From contig PLXE01000071.1 of assembly GCA_003151335.1 (NCBI GenBank), positions 71,990 through 135,989 on the forward strand: 64,000 bases of DNA. Reading direction: 5' to 3'. This document shows positions 49,949 to 59,363 of the stretch, piece by piece; position 1 is the stretch's first letter; each line of letters opens with the position of its first letter. Both the position numbers and the translations under genes were made by a program. The notes beneath the pieces are model-generated. The model was given only the letters and a program-made list of their open reading frames with translations, searched no databases and was not told where the DNA came from. The stretch comes from Acidobacteriaceae bacterium (GTDB taxonomy: Bacteria > Acidobacteriota > Terriglobia > Terriglobales > Acidobacteriaceae).

Positions 49949-50998
49949 TCAATATCCGTGCTCGCTACCGCCGTCCAGCTTCACCTTGCCCCGGAACATG
50001 CGATAGACAAAGATGAAATATCCCAGCACGAGAATCATGCCGATCGTCCACCACACGAGGCCGACGCCCAACCCGTGCGCCCCGGCAGCCGTGTTGTAAA
50101 TCGTCAGGCTGAAGCTGGAATCGGTGCTGGCGGGCAGCACGTTGGGATAGAGCGCGAAGGCCGCTCCTACCAGCATGGCAACGATGTAGGCACACGACGC
50201 CAGGAACGCGCCTTTGTCGTTTTGCTTGGAATGCGCATAGTACAGATAGATCAGGCTGCCGATCACCAGCGCCGGGACCAGGTATCCAATGGGCCAGCGG
50301 CTGTAATTGTTCAGCACGTGCGGGAGGATGTACACGGTGGCGATCAGGCTGACCACCGTGAGCACGACCTGCACCGGCCAGAACCAGCCGGCAACCTTGC
50401 GGGCCCGCGCATTCAATTCGCCTTCCGTTTTGATCGCGAGATAAAGCGAGCCGTGAACGACCAGCGTCACCAGCGCGACCAAGCCACAGATGACGGTGTA
50501 CCAGTCGAGGATGCCGTTCTGCGCGCCCACCCGCCAATTCGTCCACAGCGGCTCGAAGAAATAGCCGTCGGCTTGCAGCGGGACGCCGCGCACCACATTG
50601 CCCAGAGCGGCGCCGAAGAAGATGGCCAGCAGGATGCTCGAAATTCCGAAGATGACATCGAAGAAGCCCTTCCATACCGGGTCCTGAATATGGGCGCGGA
50701 ACTCAATGCCGATGCCGCGCAGCATCAGCAGCCACAGCACCATCATCAGCGGCAGGTAAAACCCGCTGAAGCTGGACGCGTACAACAGCGGAAAGGCGAA
50801 GTAGAGGGTCCCGCCGGCGGCCAGCAGCCACACTTCGTTGCCGTCCCACACCGGGCCGATGGCGCGCAGAACCATGCGGCGCTCCGCGTCATTTTTCGCG
50901 ATGAAGAGGTGGACCGCACCCGCTCCGATATCGAAGCCATCAAGCAGCACGTAAACCGCAACCATTACCGCGACGATCATGAACCATAGGGTTGACAT
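49949..50998 (-). CDS. cydB: Cytochrome bd-type quinol oxidase subunit II
   Basis: 349 residues, eight or nine membrane helices. It begins TLWFMIVAVMVAVYVLLDGF, with the typical VLDGFDIGAG pattern, and has IGPVWDGNEVWLLAAGG and FSGFYLPLMMVLWLLMLRGI. Forms the second membrane subunit with CydA. It starts 2 bp after the cydA stop, so the two are coupled. No small CydX or CydH gene is seen before the terminator. Confidence 0.93.
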   Translation of the reverse strand: MSTLWFMIVAVMVAVYVLLDGFDIGAGAVHLFIAKNDAERRMVLRAIGPVWDGNEVWLLAAGGTLYFAFPLLYASSFSGFYLPLMMVLWLLMLRGIGIEFRAHIQDPVWKGFFDVIFGISSILLAIFFGAALGNVVRGVPLQADGYFFEPLWTNWRVGAQNGILDWYTVICGLVALVTLVVHGSLYLAIKTEGELNARARKVAGWFWPVQVVLTVVSLIATVYILPHVLNNYSRWPIGYLVPALVIGSLIYLYYAHSKQNDKGAFLASCAYIVAMLVGAAFALYPNVLPASTDSSFSLTIYNTAAGAHGLGVGLVWWTIGMILVLGYFIFVYRMFRGKVKLDGGSEHGY

Positions 50999-51000
50999 GG

Positions 51001-52380
51001 CTATCGCACCTCCACGGGACCTGCAGGAACCGCGTTGCGCTTGTCGCGCGGGGGCCCACCATCGGGACCAGGCCCATGCTCGATTTCGCGGCGCACCAGG
51101 AAGAGGAACAAGATCGAAAGCACGGTGTACATCCCCAGAAAGCCGAGGAAGCTGAACCAGGCGTTACCAGCCGACACCATCTTGGAATAGCCATCCACGG
51201 TGCGCAGCAAACCATAGACCAGCCATGGCTGCCGCCCCAGCTCGGCTGTCATCCAACCTGCGGTGTTGGCGATGTAAGGCAAGGGGAACAACAACAGCAG
51301 CACCCAGAGCATCCAGCGAGCGCTGTACAACTGGCGCCGCCACAGCAGGAAGGCTGCGATTACGGATATGGCGATGAAGATTGTCCCCAGCCCAACCATC
51401 ACGTGGTAGGAGAAGTAGAGCAGGGGAATGCTGTCGGGCCAATCTTGCTTCGGCACCTCGTTGAGACCTTTTACCTCCGCATTCCATCGGCGCCAGGTCA
51501 GAAAGCTCAGCATCTTGGGAACAATGATCGGGTTGTCGATCGTCTGCGCCGGAACATTGGGCTGGCCGATAATCACCAGCGGCGCTCCCGGTTGCGTCTC
51601 CCATAAAGCTTCCATCGCGGCCAGGGTCACGGGCTGGTTGAGCGCCACCAGGCGTCCTTGGGCGTCGCCTGTCGGGAACACTTGCAAGACGCTCGCGATC
51701 AACGCCGCAATCACGCCGATGCGCACGAAAATGCGCCCCTGCTGCAAATGTTTCCGGCTGAGCAGGTAGAATGCTCCGACGGCCGACATTACGAACGCCC
51801 CGGTGATGACCGCGCCGCTCATGTTGTGCGCATACTGCCACCAGGCCCAGGGATTCAGCACCAGTTGCCAGAAGCTGCTCAGTTGCAGGGAGCCGTCAGC
51901 CGCACGCTGATAGCCGACTGGGTGCTGCATCCAGGCATCGGTCACAATAATGAAGTAACCCGATAGCCACGAACCGACAAAGACCATGAGCGCGGTGAAC
52001 CAATGCTGCATCTTGGTGAGCCGCTTTTCGCCATAGAGAAATAGGCCGAGGAATGTGGACTCCAGGAAAAAGGCGAAGACGCCTTCCATGGCCAGGGTTT
52101 GTCCGATCACGCCACCGGCGTAGCGTGAAAAATGCGACCAGTTGGTGCCGAACTGGAATTCCATGGGAATTCCGGTCACCACACCGATGATGAAATTGAT
52201 GCCGAAAATCTTGGCCCAGAAGCGGGCCGCCCGGTCGTAACTCTCGTCTTTGGTCTTGAGCGCCAGGGTCTTCAAGATCACGATCAACGGCGCCAGTCCC
52301 ATGGTCAACTGGGGAAACAGGTAGTGATAGGTCACGGTGAAGGCGAAGTGCAGGCGGTGGATCAACAGTGCGCTATCCAT
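51001..52380 (-). CDS. cydA: Cytochrome bd-type quinol oxidase subunit I, short Q-loop form
   Basis: 459 residues from ATG 52380 (the frame extends upstream without support). Oxidises quinol and reduces oxygen to water with high affinity. The heme b595 ligand His19 is in FAFTVTYHYLFPQL; the heme b558 histidine is in WWQYAHNMSGAVI; GVFAFFLESTFLG holds the conserved acidic residues. The periplasmic Q-loop is short, as in the cyanide-insensitive (CIO) group, lacking the long E. coli insertion. Operon: cydA then cydB. Confidence 0.93.
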   Translation of the reverse strand: MDSALLIHRLHFAFTVTYHYLFPQLTMGLAPLIVILKTLALKTKDESYDRAARFWAKIFGINFIIGVVTGIPMEFQFGTNWSHFSRYAGGVIGQTLAMEGVFAFFLESTFLGLFLYGEKRLTKMQHWFTALMVFVGSWLSGYFIIVTDAWMQHPVGYQRAADGSLQLSSFWQLVLNPWAWWQYAHNMSGAVITGAFVMSAVGAFYLLSRKHLQQGRIFVRIGVIAALIASVLQVFPTGDAQGRLVALNQPVTLAAMEALWETQPGAPLVIIGQPNVPAQTIDNPIIVPKMLSFLTWRRWNAEVKGLNEVPKQDWPDSIPLLYFSYHVMVGLGTIFIAISVIAAFLLWRRQLYSARWMLWVLLLLFPLPYIANTAGWMTAELGRQPWLVYGLLRTVDGYSKMVSAGNAWFSFLGFLGMYTVLSILFLFLVRREIEHGPGPDGGPPRDKRNAVPAGPVEVR

Positions 52381-52545
52381 GCATGGACCCTCGCTGGGAA
52401 ACGCTGCTCCGGAGATCACGCGACCCTGTGCCGCGTGCAACGGCGGTGGGAACAACGTACTCCTTATTGTTCAGCAGCGAGGGCACAACGCGCAATGCTT
52501 GCAATCACAAAACGCAGTGAGCAGACTGGGTCTAAACTAGTGTCA

Positions 52546-53481
52546 ATGTCTCGCCCCTTTCTAAATGCGCTTCTCTCCCTGACTTTGTTCACGGGAGCGG
52601 CAGTGTTGCTGGTGCAGCATCCGACGGCTGTGCAGGCGCAGCAAAGCACCATGCGCCTCATCCTGAAAGATGGCTCCTACCAGTCCGTGGTGAAATACGA
52701 GGTCCAGGGTGACCGGGTCCACTATCTCAGCGCGGAGCGGTATGAGTGGGAAGACATTCCGAGTTCGCTGATCGACTGGGACGCGACCAAGAAGTATGAA
52801 GCCGACCTCAGCAGCGGCAAGCTCCGCAAGCCGCGAGTGGAAACCGCCGAGGAAAGAGAGGAGCGCGAGAAAGAGGACGCCAACTCGCCGCAAATCGCGC
52901 CCGGTCTGCACCTGCCCGGGAGCGGCGGGGTGTTCCTGTTCGATCAGTATCAGGGCAAACCCGAATTGGCGGAGATCGTGCAGAACGGCAGTGAGTTAAA
53001 CAAGAACAGCAAAAAGAGTATTTTGCGTTCCACGATCAATCCGGTAGCCGGTTCCAAGCAGTCCTTTGAACTGAAAGGGGAACACGCGAAGATACAATCT
53101 CACGCGCCACGTCCGGCCATCTACATTGATATCGATGAAGGACCGCAGAGCAGCGCGGAGATCGCGGACCGCTTCCGGCTGGTACGCGTTGCAGTCAAGA
53201 AAGACACCCGTATCGTTGCCAACCTGAAAATTACCTTCACCGGCAAGGCGAGCCAGCAAAGCATCTCGGTGCCCGCCAACGTGGACAAGCTTGGCACAGG
53301 ACAATGGGTGAAGCTGACTCCGGCACAGGACCTGGCCGCTGGCGAGTACGCGGTGGTCGAAATGCTCGACCCGCAGGAGATGAACCTTCACGTGTGGGAC
53401 TTCGGCGTCAATCCTAACGCGCCGGCAAACCCAGACACCCTGCAACCAGACAAGCCGGGCGCGGAAGAGTTGCCAAAATAA
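52546..53481 (+). CDS. Exported protein of unknown function
   Basis: 311 residues from ATG 52546, chosen for its signal peptide (RPFLNALLSLTLFTGAAVLL, cleavage near VQAQ). The N-terminal part has TMRLILKDGSYQSVVKYEVQ and YEWEDIPSSLIDWDATKK, a small repeat-like beta unit. An acidic charged segment (ETAEEREEREKEDANSPQ) and a later beta domain follow. Acidobacteria often have such proteins, but I recognise no enzyme. It is divergent from cydA and convergent with the GGDEF gene (25-bp gap). Confidence 0.6.
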   Translation: MSRPFLNALLSLTLFTGAAVLLVQHPTAVQAQQSTMRLILKDGSYQSVVKYEVQGDRVHYLSAERYEWEDIPSSLIDWDATKKYEADLSSGKLRKPRVETAEEREEREKEDANSPQIAPGLHLPGSGGVFLFDQYQGKPELAEIVQNGSELNKNSKKSILRSTINPVAGSKQSFELKGEHAKIQSHAPRPAIYIDIDEGPQSSAEIADRFRLVRVAVKKDTRIVANLKITFTGKASQQSISVPANVDKLGTGQWVKLTPAQDLAAGEYAVVEMLDPQEMNLHVWDFGVNPNAPANPDTLQPDKPGAEELPK

Positions 53482-53506
53482 GGAAACCGCGAGTCGAGCG
53501 CTGGGA

Positions 53507-54574
53507 TTAGGATGTGGGGGGGGCCTCGAATCCCACGATTCCCACCCCCGCCAAGGCAATGTTGTCACGCCCCGCCTGCTTCACCTGATACATCATTTCA
53601 TCGGCGCGTTGCACCAGGGCCTGCGGGGAAACTGCGTCCACCGGAAAACCTGCAACCCCGATGCTGGCCCGTAGGGAGAGCGGCACACCCTCCGCCGCGA
53701 GCCATGGCCTGGTGTGAAAAGCCGACATCAGCCGGCGCGCCACTAACAGGGCCGCATCCTGTGAAGTTTGGGGCAAGAGAATGGCGAATTCATCGCCGCC
53801 ATAGCGAAAAGCCGCGTCCACCAAGCGAAGGTTCTCGCGCAAGGCGTGTCCCACCTGACCCAGAAGCTTACTGCCGACCAGGTGTCCATACTCATCGTTC
53901 ACCCGCTTAAAGTAGTCGAGGTCAAGAAACAGGAGGCTGAACTCATAGCCGAAACGTTGCGAACGATGCACCTCGTCAGCCAGCGCGGTGAACAAATGGC
54001 GCGCGTTGTACAAGCCGGTGCAGTCGTCGGTGATACTGAGTTCCTGGATGCGCTGGACGGCGCGGGCGTTCTCGATGGCGATGGCGGCGTAATCGGCCAA
54101 GGTCTGCAACAGCATCTCGTTGCGGGTGTACACCCGCATATCGATATTCAGCATCTGGATGATGCCCAGGACTTTGCCACCCGTCCGCACCGGCATGCAG
54201 ACCGCGGAACAGCCCTTTTCGAAGAAATCGTGACCGCTAACGTGCTGGACGCGCTCGTCCAGGGCCAGGTCTGGAATGACCAGCGGCGCGCCATGGTTGA
54301 GCACCCATCGTGCCAGGCTCTCCCCCGAGGTCAATTGCAAGGCGTTGAGGTCTTCGCAGCCTTTGCCGACCGCAGCCGCGTAATAGAGTTCGTCCGAGGC
54401 CTCGTCCAGCATGAGCAGAGACCAGGTCGCCGGCTCAAAATGAGCGGCCATCTTCTGCATGATGGTTTGCAGAATGGTGTCCAGATCAAGCGACGAGGTC
54501 AGGGCCTTGGCGACGTCGTGAAAAATCTTCAGCTCGTAAAGCTGTCGATCATGGTCTGTGGCTGGAAGCGACAT
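53507..54574 (-). CDS. GAF-GGDEF diguanylate cyclase
   Basis: 355 residues from ATG 54574. A GAF sensor domain spans about 20-165 (DTILQTIMQKMAAHFEPATW, SGHDFFEKGCSAVCMPVRTG). A coiled linker (AIENARAVQRIQELSITDD) leads to the GGDEF domain with TGLYNARHLF, LFLDLDYFKRVND and the intact active site RYGGDEFAIL. The inhibitory I-site RxxD is present as RLVD five residues before it. It should make cyclic-di-GMP. No EAL domain is attached. It is monocistronic. Confidence 0.9.
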   Translation of the reverse strand: MSLPATDHDRQLYELKIFHDVAKALTSSLDLDTILQTIMQKMAAHFEPATWSLLMLDEASDELYYAAAVGKGCEDLNALQLTSGESLARWVLNHGAPLVIPDLALDERVQHVSGHDFFEKGCSAVCMPVRTGGKVLGIIQMLNIDMRVYTRNEMLLQTLADYAAIAIENARAVQRIQELSITDDCTGLYNARHLFTALADEVHRSQRFGYEFSLLFLDLDYFKRVNDEYGHLVGSKLLGQVGHALRENLRLVDAAFRYGGDEFAILLPQTSQDAALLVARRLMSAFHTRPWLAAEGVPLSLRASIGVAGFPVDAVSPQALVQRADEMMYQVKQAGRDNIALAGVGIVGFEAPPTS

Positions 54575-54758
54575 GCAAGAACCTGCGGCAGATCCCGTCT
54601 GCCCTCGGCAAAAGTGAATCAGGCCCCGGCGGCCCTTGTCCAAACGGTCCAGGCTCAACCCATACACGCCCGCCTACCAGGTATTTTACCGGACAACACA
54701 GTTTGGTGGCCTGATTTCCGGCAGGGCAAGCTGACCCTCTTGGCGATTGCCAGCCGGT

Positions 54759-54787
54759 TTGACACTGCCTCCGCCACTTTCTATGAT
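54759..54787 (+). promoter_or_regulatory. Sigma-70-type promoter for rodZ-kdsD
   Basis: TTGACA (54759-54764), a 17-bp spacer and TATGAT (54782-54787) are an almost consensus promoter on the plus strand. It lies about 60 bp before the chosen start at 54846. Confidence 0.7.
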
Positions 54788-54845
54788 CGGCACGGGAGCT
54801 TGATAACTTCAAGTGTATAAGGCGTTGGAGCAGACTGAGCCTGAG

Positions 54846-55802
54846 ATGGTTGCATTCGGCGAAGGGTTGCGTCGCGCGCGCGAGATGCGGAACATCTCCC
54901 TCGACGAAATCGCCGCCACCACCAAGATTGGGACTCGCCTGCTCCGCGCCTTGGAAGAGGAACAGTTCGATCTGCTCCCCGGCGGCATCTTCAACAAGGG
55001 CTATGTTCGCGCCTATGCGAAGTACGTTGGCATTGATGAGGAGAAGGCCATCGCCGGCTATTTGCAAGCCGCGCAGGAAGCGGCGCCGGGCGGCCATGCG
55101 GTTGCCGAGCAAAACCCTGCCAGCCGATTCGAGCGATCCAGCCGCGAAGAGGCAGGCGCCGGGCGCCGATCTCCCTTGCCCGTGGTCCCCATACTGATCG
55201 CTCTGGTTCTGGTGGCGGGGACCGTCGGTGGCTGGCGAGTTTACCGGGAGCGTCAACTCGATCGCAAGCAGCAAGCCGCGATCACGGTCACGCGGGATGC
55301 GGCGCTGCGCCCGTCCACCTCCGGCCCTCCACCGGCAAGCATGTCCACTGCGGAAAAATCGCCGTCGCCTCAGGCCGGTTCTGACACGAGTGCTCCTACA
55401 GGAACCGACGTTATCGCCAGCGCCAAGCCAGTCGAGGAGAGATCCGGCACGCAGTTACCAGCAACGGCTCCCGTCAGTCTGGCAGCGGGGACAAACAACG
55501 TTGCGAATCCCGCAGGCGCTACGTCCTTCGAGCTGACGGTTCGGCCCAAAAACCGCGCCTGGGTTTCCATCAAGTCCGACGGTAAGTTTGTAGTTCGCGG
55601 CATCATCCAGCCGCCGGATGTGAAGACGGTCCGCGCCACCGACCAGGTGGTCTTTTGGACGGGTAACGCGGGCGCGGTGGATGTCTCCTTTAATGGCAAG
55701 AGCGTTCCTCTGAGCGGCGGCGAAAATGAGGAGCGCGTGCTCGTCTTCAATTCGCGTGGACTGCTGCCAGCTTCGGCCTCCCCCCGGTCGGCCACACAAT
55801 GA
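54846..55802 (+). CDS. RodZ-like HTH membrane protein with C-terminal DUF4115 domain
   Basis: 318 residues from ATG 54846; a GTG at 54813 gives 11 more residues but is less like other RodZ starts. An N-terminal HTH of the Xre/RodZ type (VAFGEGLRRAREMRNISLDE, ATTKIGTRLLRALEEEQFDL) is followed by PGGIFNKGYVRAYAKYVGID. One transmembrane helix (PLPVVPILIALVLVAGTVGG) and a Pro/Ser/Thr-rich linker lead to a beta-rich DUF4115 domain (FELTVRPKNRAWVSIKSDGK). RodZ links MreB to the cell wall in rods. It overlaps kdsD by 4 bp. Confidence 0.8.
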   Translation: MVAFGEGLRRAREMRNISLDEIAATTKIGTRLLRALEEEQFDLLPGGIFNKGYVRAYAKYVGIDEEKAIAGYLQAAQEAAPGGHAVAEQNPASRFERSSREEAGAGRRSPLPVVPILIALVLVAGTVGGWRVYRERQLDRKQQAAITVTRDAALRPSTSGPPPASMSTAEKSPSPQAGSDTSAPTGTDVIASAKPVEERSGTQLPATAPVSLAAGTNNVANPAGATSFELTVRPKNRAWVSIKSDGKFVVRGIIQPPDVKTVRATDQVVFWTGNAGAVDVSFNGKSVPLSGGENEERVLVFNSRGLLPASASPRSATQ

Positions 55803-56839
55803 CGCGCTCTGGCGGCGCACCCCCCGGCCGGCCCACCAGCAAGAAGCTTGGTGAAAACGTGGTGCGCATTGAGGCCGAAGCGCTGCGCGCTCTGGCTGAC
55901 CGTCTGGCCGGGCCGATGGCGGCCGATTTTGAACGGGCGGTGGAGTTGCTCTACGGATGCGCCGGTCGCATCGTGGTTTCCGGCATGGGCAAGAGCGGAC
56001 TGATCGCGCGCAAGATCGCCGCGACCCTGACCTCTACCGGAAGCCCGGCGCTGTTTCTGCATCCTGCGGAAGCCCTGCACGGCGACCTTGGAATGGTGGT
56101 CCGTGGCGACGTCGTGGTGGCGCTCTCGGCCAGCGGCGAGACCTCGGAGGTCCTGCAATTGCTGGCAGCCGTGAAGCGGCTCGGCGTCCCGCTCATCACC
56201 ATGACCTGCGATGAGCTGCACTCTGTTTCCGATTCCGACGAGCCACGCAGCCTGTCCACGCTGGCGCAAGCCGCGGACATTACGCTGGACTGCTCGGTTG
56301 CCCATGAAGCCTGTTCCCTGGGACTTGCGCCCACCGCCTCGACCACCACCATGCTCGCCTTGGGCGATGCGCTGGCGGTGGCGCTCTCGCAACGGCGTGG
56401 ATTCAAGGAAGAGGACTTCGCCAGCCTGCATCCCGGAGGCAAACTGGGCAAGCGGTTCCTGCGCGTCTCTGCACTTATGCACACCGGGAACGCTCTGCCG
56501 CGAGTAAAACCCGGGACCGCCATGAGCGACGTGATCTACGAAATGTCGCGCAAAGGCCTGGGCATGACCACCGTGGTCGATGGCAAGAAGCTGGTGGGAC
56601 TGATCAGCGATGGCGACCTGCGCCGCCTGCTGGAACGGCACGGCAAGAAGGTGTTCGACCTGGCCGCCGCGGAATGCATGACGCGCTCCCCGCGCACCGT
56701 CGGGCCTGACGTGTTCGCCATCGCCGCGCTCGACGTCATGGAGCAGAAGAAGATCACTGCGCTTCCCGTAGTGGACGCAGCCGGCCACCTGCTGGGTGTG
56801 CTGCACCTGCACGATTTGTGGGGCACGCAGATGCTGTGA
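55799..56839 (+). CDS. kdsD: Arabinose-5-phosphate isomerase KdsD/KpsF family
   Basis: 346 residues. Converts ribulose 5-phosphate to arabinose 5-phosphate, the first step of KDO synthesis. The SIS domain holds IVVSGMGKSGLIARK and VVVALSASGETSE; the AAVKRLGVPLITMT stretch follows, and HPGGKLGKRFL closes it. Two CBS domains cover residues of about 220-340 (KGLGMTTVVDGKKLVGLISD, KKITALPVVDAAGHLLGVLH). The ATG overlaps the rodZ-like stop by four bases, so cell-shape and outer-membrane precursor genes are coupled. kdsC lies elsewhere in the window at 15927. Confidence 0.92.
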   Translation: MTRSGGAPPGRPTSKKLGENVVRIEAEALRALADRLAGPMAADFERAVELLYGCAGRIVVSGMGKSGLIARKIAATLTSTGSPALFLHPAEALHGDLGMVVRGDVVVALSASGETSEVLQLLAAVKRLGVPLITMTCDELHSVSDSDEPRSLSTLAQAADITLDCSVAHEACSLGLAPTASTTTMLALGDALAVALSQRRGFKEEDFASLHPGGKLGKRFLRVSALMHTGNALPRVKPGTAMSDVIYEMSRKGLGMTTVVDGKKLVGLISDGDLRRLLERHGKKVFDLAAAECMTRSPRTVGPDVFAIAALDVMEQKKITALPVVDAAGHLLGVLHLHDLWGTQML

Positions 56840-56851
56840 GGAAGCAGTAGC

Positions 56852-57052
56852 CAGTTGTCAGCCGCGGAGCGGCGGCTTTGCTTTGAGCCCGGCGCGCAAG
56901 CGCCGGGTAAAATCCGGAATTTATCCAAGCCGCGGAGCGGCGCCACGAGCTGCGACAGAGACTCCCTAGGGACGGCGGGTTGCGACACAGTCACGGTCCA
57001 AGCCGAAAGCTGACGGCTGCCTACTGACTACTGACTACTGACTACTGACTAC
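56852..57052. repeat. Palindromes and a CTACTGA tandem repeat
   Basis: 56852-56960 contains GCGCC-rich palindromes such as GCCGCGGAGCGGC (twice) and CGGCGCGCAAGCGCCG. At 57021-57052 CTACTGA is repeated four times and then CTAC; the last unit contains the minus-strand yjbQ stop (CTA, read TAG). Confidence 0.6.
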
Positions 57053-57450
57053 GCTGTTTCCACGAACGCCAGCACCAGTTCGCGCTCGCGGGGGCCGTCG
57101 AGCTCGATCAGGACCACCCGCTGCCAGGTCCCTAACAACAGCAAACCGCGATCTAACATCAGCGTCAGCGAAGTTCCGATCAGGGCAGACAGGATGTGAT
57201 CGGACACGTGCCCCGGGTTGTGGGGATGGCGATACTCAAGCTTGGGAATGAGGTGCTCGAAGGCATCGAGCATGTCCAGATCGGTTCCGGGATCAAGATC
57301 AGCCGTCGTTAATGCAGCCGTTGTGTGCAGCAGACTCAATTGGCATACTCCGGTCTTGTCGCCATACTGCTTCCACAGAATGGCCTCCAGCTGCTTGGTG
57401 ATATCCACGATCTCGCGCTTCTTGTGGGTCTTAATCGTAAGCCGATGCAT
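57049..57450 (-). CDS. yjbQ: YjbQ/UPF0047 family protein
   Basis: 133 residues, the usual length. Members of this family have a single beta-barrel fold and have been reported to have thiamine-phosphate synthase activity. Conserved blocks are GVCQLSLLHTTAALTTADLD with the active-site residues, and YRHPHNPGHVSDHILSALIG with its histidines. TWQRVVLIELDGPRERELVL ends the domain. It stands alone; the upstream 238-bp gap to the subtilase gene shows no clear gene. Confidence 0.88.
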   Translation of the reverse strand: MHRLTIKTHKKREIVDITKQLEAILWKQYGDKTGVCQLSLLHTTAALTTADLDPGTDLDMLDAFEHLIPKLEYRHPHNPGHVSDHILSALIGTSLTLMLDRGLLLLGTWQRVVLIELDGPRERELVLAFVETA

Positions 57451-57688
57451 GACTCACCTACTGATTTGGCGTGAACAATTCTAATCGCACGCGCCACGCC
57501 ACTGAGGCGTGCTGGAAGTCTAACAAATCGAAGGACACCATTGTCTCCATGGAACTCCCGCGAAAGTTGACGGGGGGCCTGCTACGGACTACATTCCAGA
57601 GGTAAGCTGTGTATTTTCCTCAACTCTTGTTCTGGCGTTCCACCATGCACCTCGGTTCTACCGACTTTCTTTTTGGAGATTAATACTC

Positions 57689-59140
57689 ATGAACTCGCGT
57701 AAATTTCTGCTTGGGGCAATTCTGACGGCACTTATAGCTGCAATGGTTCCGTCGGGCTGGTCAATTCAGACTGGCCAAACAAATGGCAAGATCGCCGCCG
57801 GCGTTCTGGCTGGGACCGCAAACGGCAGCTCGACCGAAGCTTTAGTTGTGCTGACTCAGCAGGCCGACCTTAGCGTGGCTGCTACCCTGAAAACCAAATT
57901 GGAGAAGGGCTACTTTGTAGTTAATTCGCTTCGTACCGTAGCCAACCGTACGCAGGGTCCGATCCTGAGCCTGCTGCAGCAACGCGGCATTCCTTATCAG
58001 TCTTTCTTCATTGTCAACATGATCAAAGTGACGGGCGATCGCAACCTGATGGAAGAACTCGCGGCGCGCGCCGACGTGGCCCAGATTGATGCCAATCCGA
58101 CCATTCACAATCCTCTGCCAGCCGCCCAGGGGATGGATACGACCCTCCAAACCACTGGCATCGAATGGAACGTTCAGAAAGTGAAGGCGCCGGATGTCTG
58201 GGCCCTGGGCTTCCATGGTGAAGGCCTGGTAGTTGCGGGAGCCGATACCGGCGTGCAATGGGACCACCCCGCGCTGAAGAATCAATATCGCGGCTGGAAC
58301 GGCCAGCAAGCGAACCATGACTACAACTGGCACGACGCCACTCCCGACCACTCACCAACCCCCATTGACCCGCATGGTCACGGAACCTTTACGGTCAGCG
58401 AGATGGTGGGCGACGACGGGCACGGCAACCAAGTCGGCGTGGCTCCGGGCGCGAAATGGATTGCCTGCCGCAACATGGATGCCGCCGGCAACGGCACTCC
58501 CGCGCAATACACGGAGTGCTTCCAATTCCTGATTGCACCTTATCCCATCAGCGGCGGCCAGGGAGATCCTTCCAAGGCGCCGGATTCAGTCAACAATTCC
58601 TGGACCTGCCCGCCCAGCGAAGGCTGCTCGACTTTTACTCTGCAGAGTATCGTGGACGCGGTACGCGCGGCGGGAATTTTCAATGTCATGGCCGCCAGCA
58701 ATTACGGCCCTGCCTGCTCTACGATTCAAGAGCCGCCTGCCATTTACGCCAGCGCGATAGATGTGGGGGCCCTTGACTCGGGAAACAACATCGCCGGCTT
58801 CAGCAGCCGCGGTCCGGTTGTCGCGGACGGCAGTAACCGCACCAAACCTGACTTGTCGGCCCCTGGGGTGAACATTCGTGGCGCGGCGTCTGGAGGCGGC
58901 TATACTTCCGGGTGGTCGGGAACGTCCATGGCTGCTCCACACGTAGCGGGTGGCCTTGCCCTGCTGTGGCAAGCCAAGCCCAATCTGGACGGAAATATTG
59001 ACGCGACTGAGTTGAAGATGGAGCAGACAGCCCAGCACCTGATCGACGTTCAGGCCTCGGGATACTGCCGTGGTCCAAGCTTCCTGAAGGACAACACGTT
59101 TGGCTATGGACTGCTCAACTTGCTAAGGGCGGTGCAATAG
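57689..59140 (+). CDS. Secreted S8 (subtilisin-like) serine protease
   Basis: 483 residues; GGAGATT lies upstream. A signal peptide (residues 1-25) and an N-terminal I9-like inhibitor propeptide (about 50-140, with FIVNMIKVTGDRNLMEELAA) precede the catalytic domain. The triad is in VVAGADTGVQWDHP (Asp), DPHGHGTFTVSEM (His) and GWSGTSMAAPHVAGGLALL (Ser). An oxyanion Asn is in SVNNSWTC. The closest familiar relatives are bacillopeptidase-type subtilases. A terminator follows at 59169. Confidence 0.92.
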   Translation: MNSRKFLLGAILTALIAAMVPSGWSIQTGQTNGKIAAGVLAGTANGSSTEALVVLTQQADLSVAATLKTKLEKGYFVVNSLRTVANRTQGPILSLLQQRGIPYQSFFIVNMIKVTGDRNLMEELAARADVAQIDANPTIHNPLPAAQGMDTTLQTTGIEWNVQKVKAPDVWALGFHGEGLVVAGADTGVQWDHPALKNQYRGWNGQQANHDYNWHDATPDHSPTPIDPHGHGTFTVSEMVGDDGHGNQVGVAPGAKWIACRNMDAAGNGTPAQYTECFQFLIAPYPISGGQGDPSKAPDSVNNSWTCPPSEGCSTFTLQSIVDAVRAAGIFNVMAASNYGPACSTIQEPPAIYASAIDVGALDSGNNIAGFSSRGPVVADGSNRTKPDLSAPGVNIRGAASGGGYTSGWSGTSMAAPHVAGGLALLWQAKPNLDGNIDATELKMEQTAQHLIDVQASGYCRGPSFLKDNTFGYGLLNLLRAVQ

Positions 59141-59168
59141 AAGTTTCAACCGCCGAGCGGCCCTTTCT

Positions 59169-59203
59169 CGCGGCTCCGCCTGGTGCGGGGCCGCGACGTT
59201 TTA
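59169..59203 (+). terminator. Terminator after the subtilase gene
   Basis: CGCGGCTCCGC at 59169 pairs with GCGGGGCCGCG (59185-59195) with one mismatch or bulge, followed by ACGTTTTA. It is 29 bp past the stop. The rest of the gap to 59363 shows nothing further. Confidence 0.6.
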
Positions 59204-59363
59204 CAGGGCCAAGAATTTGCCCGGAAAGCTGTGGCAGGGGCCGGTTGCGAGTATAGCTTTTGGAGGGGTAAGACAAACGGATGGGAAACTGGCGTACTCT
59301 TTAGTACCGTTGTCATACTCCAGAATTGCAAAGTAAATTTAGGCAATAGTGGGAGAGGGGACC

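Noticed and set aside
49832-50989. Plus-strand frame opposite cydB
   Set aside because: Histidine/glutamine-rich antisense translation of a membrane protein; no features.
57021-57052. CTACTGA repeat considered as a CRISPR fragment
   Set aside because: Seven-base direct repeats without spacers; a simple tandem repeat.
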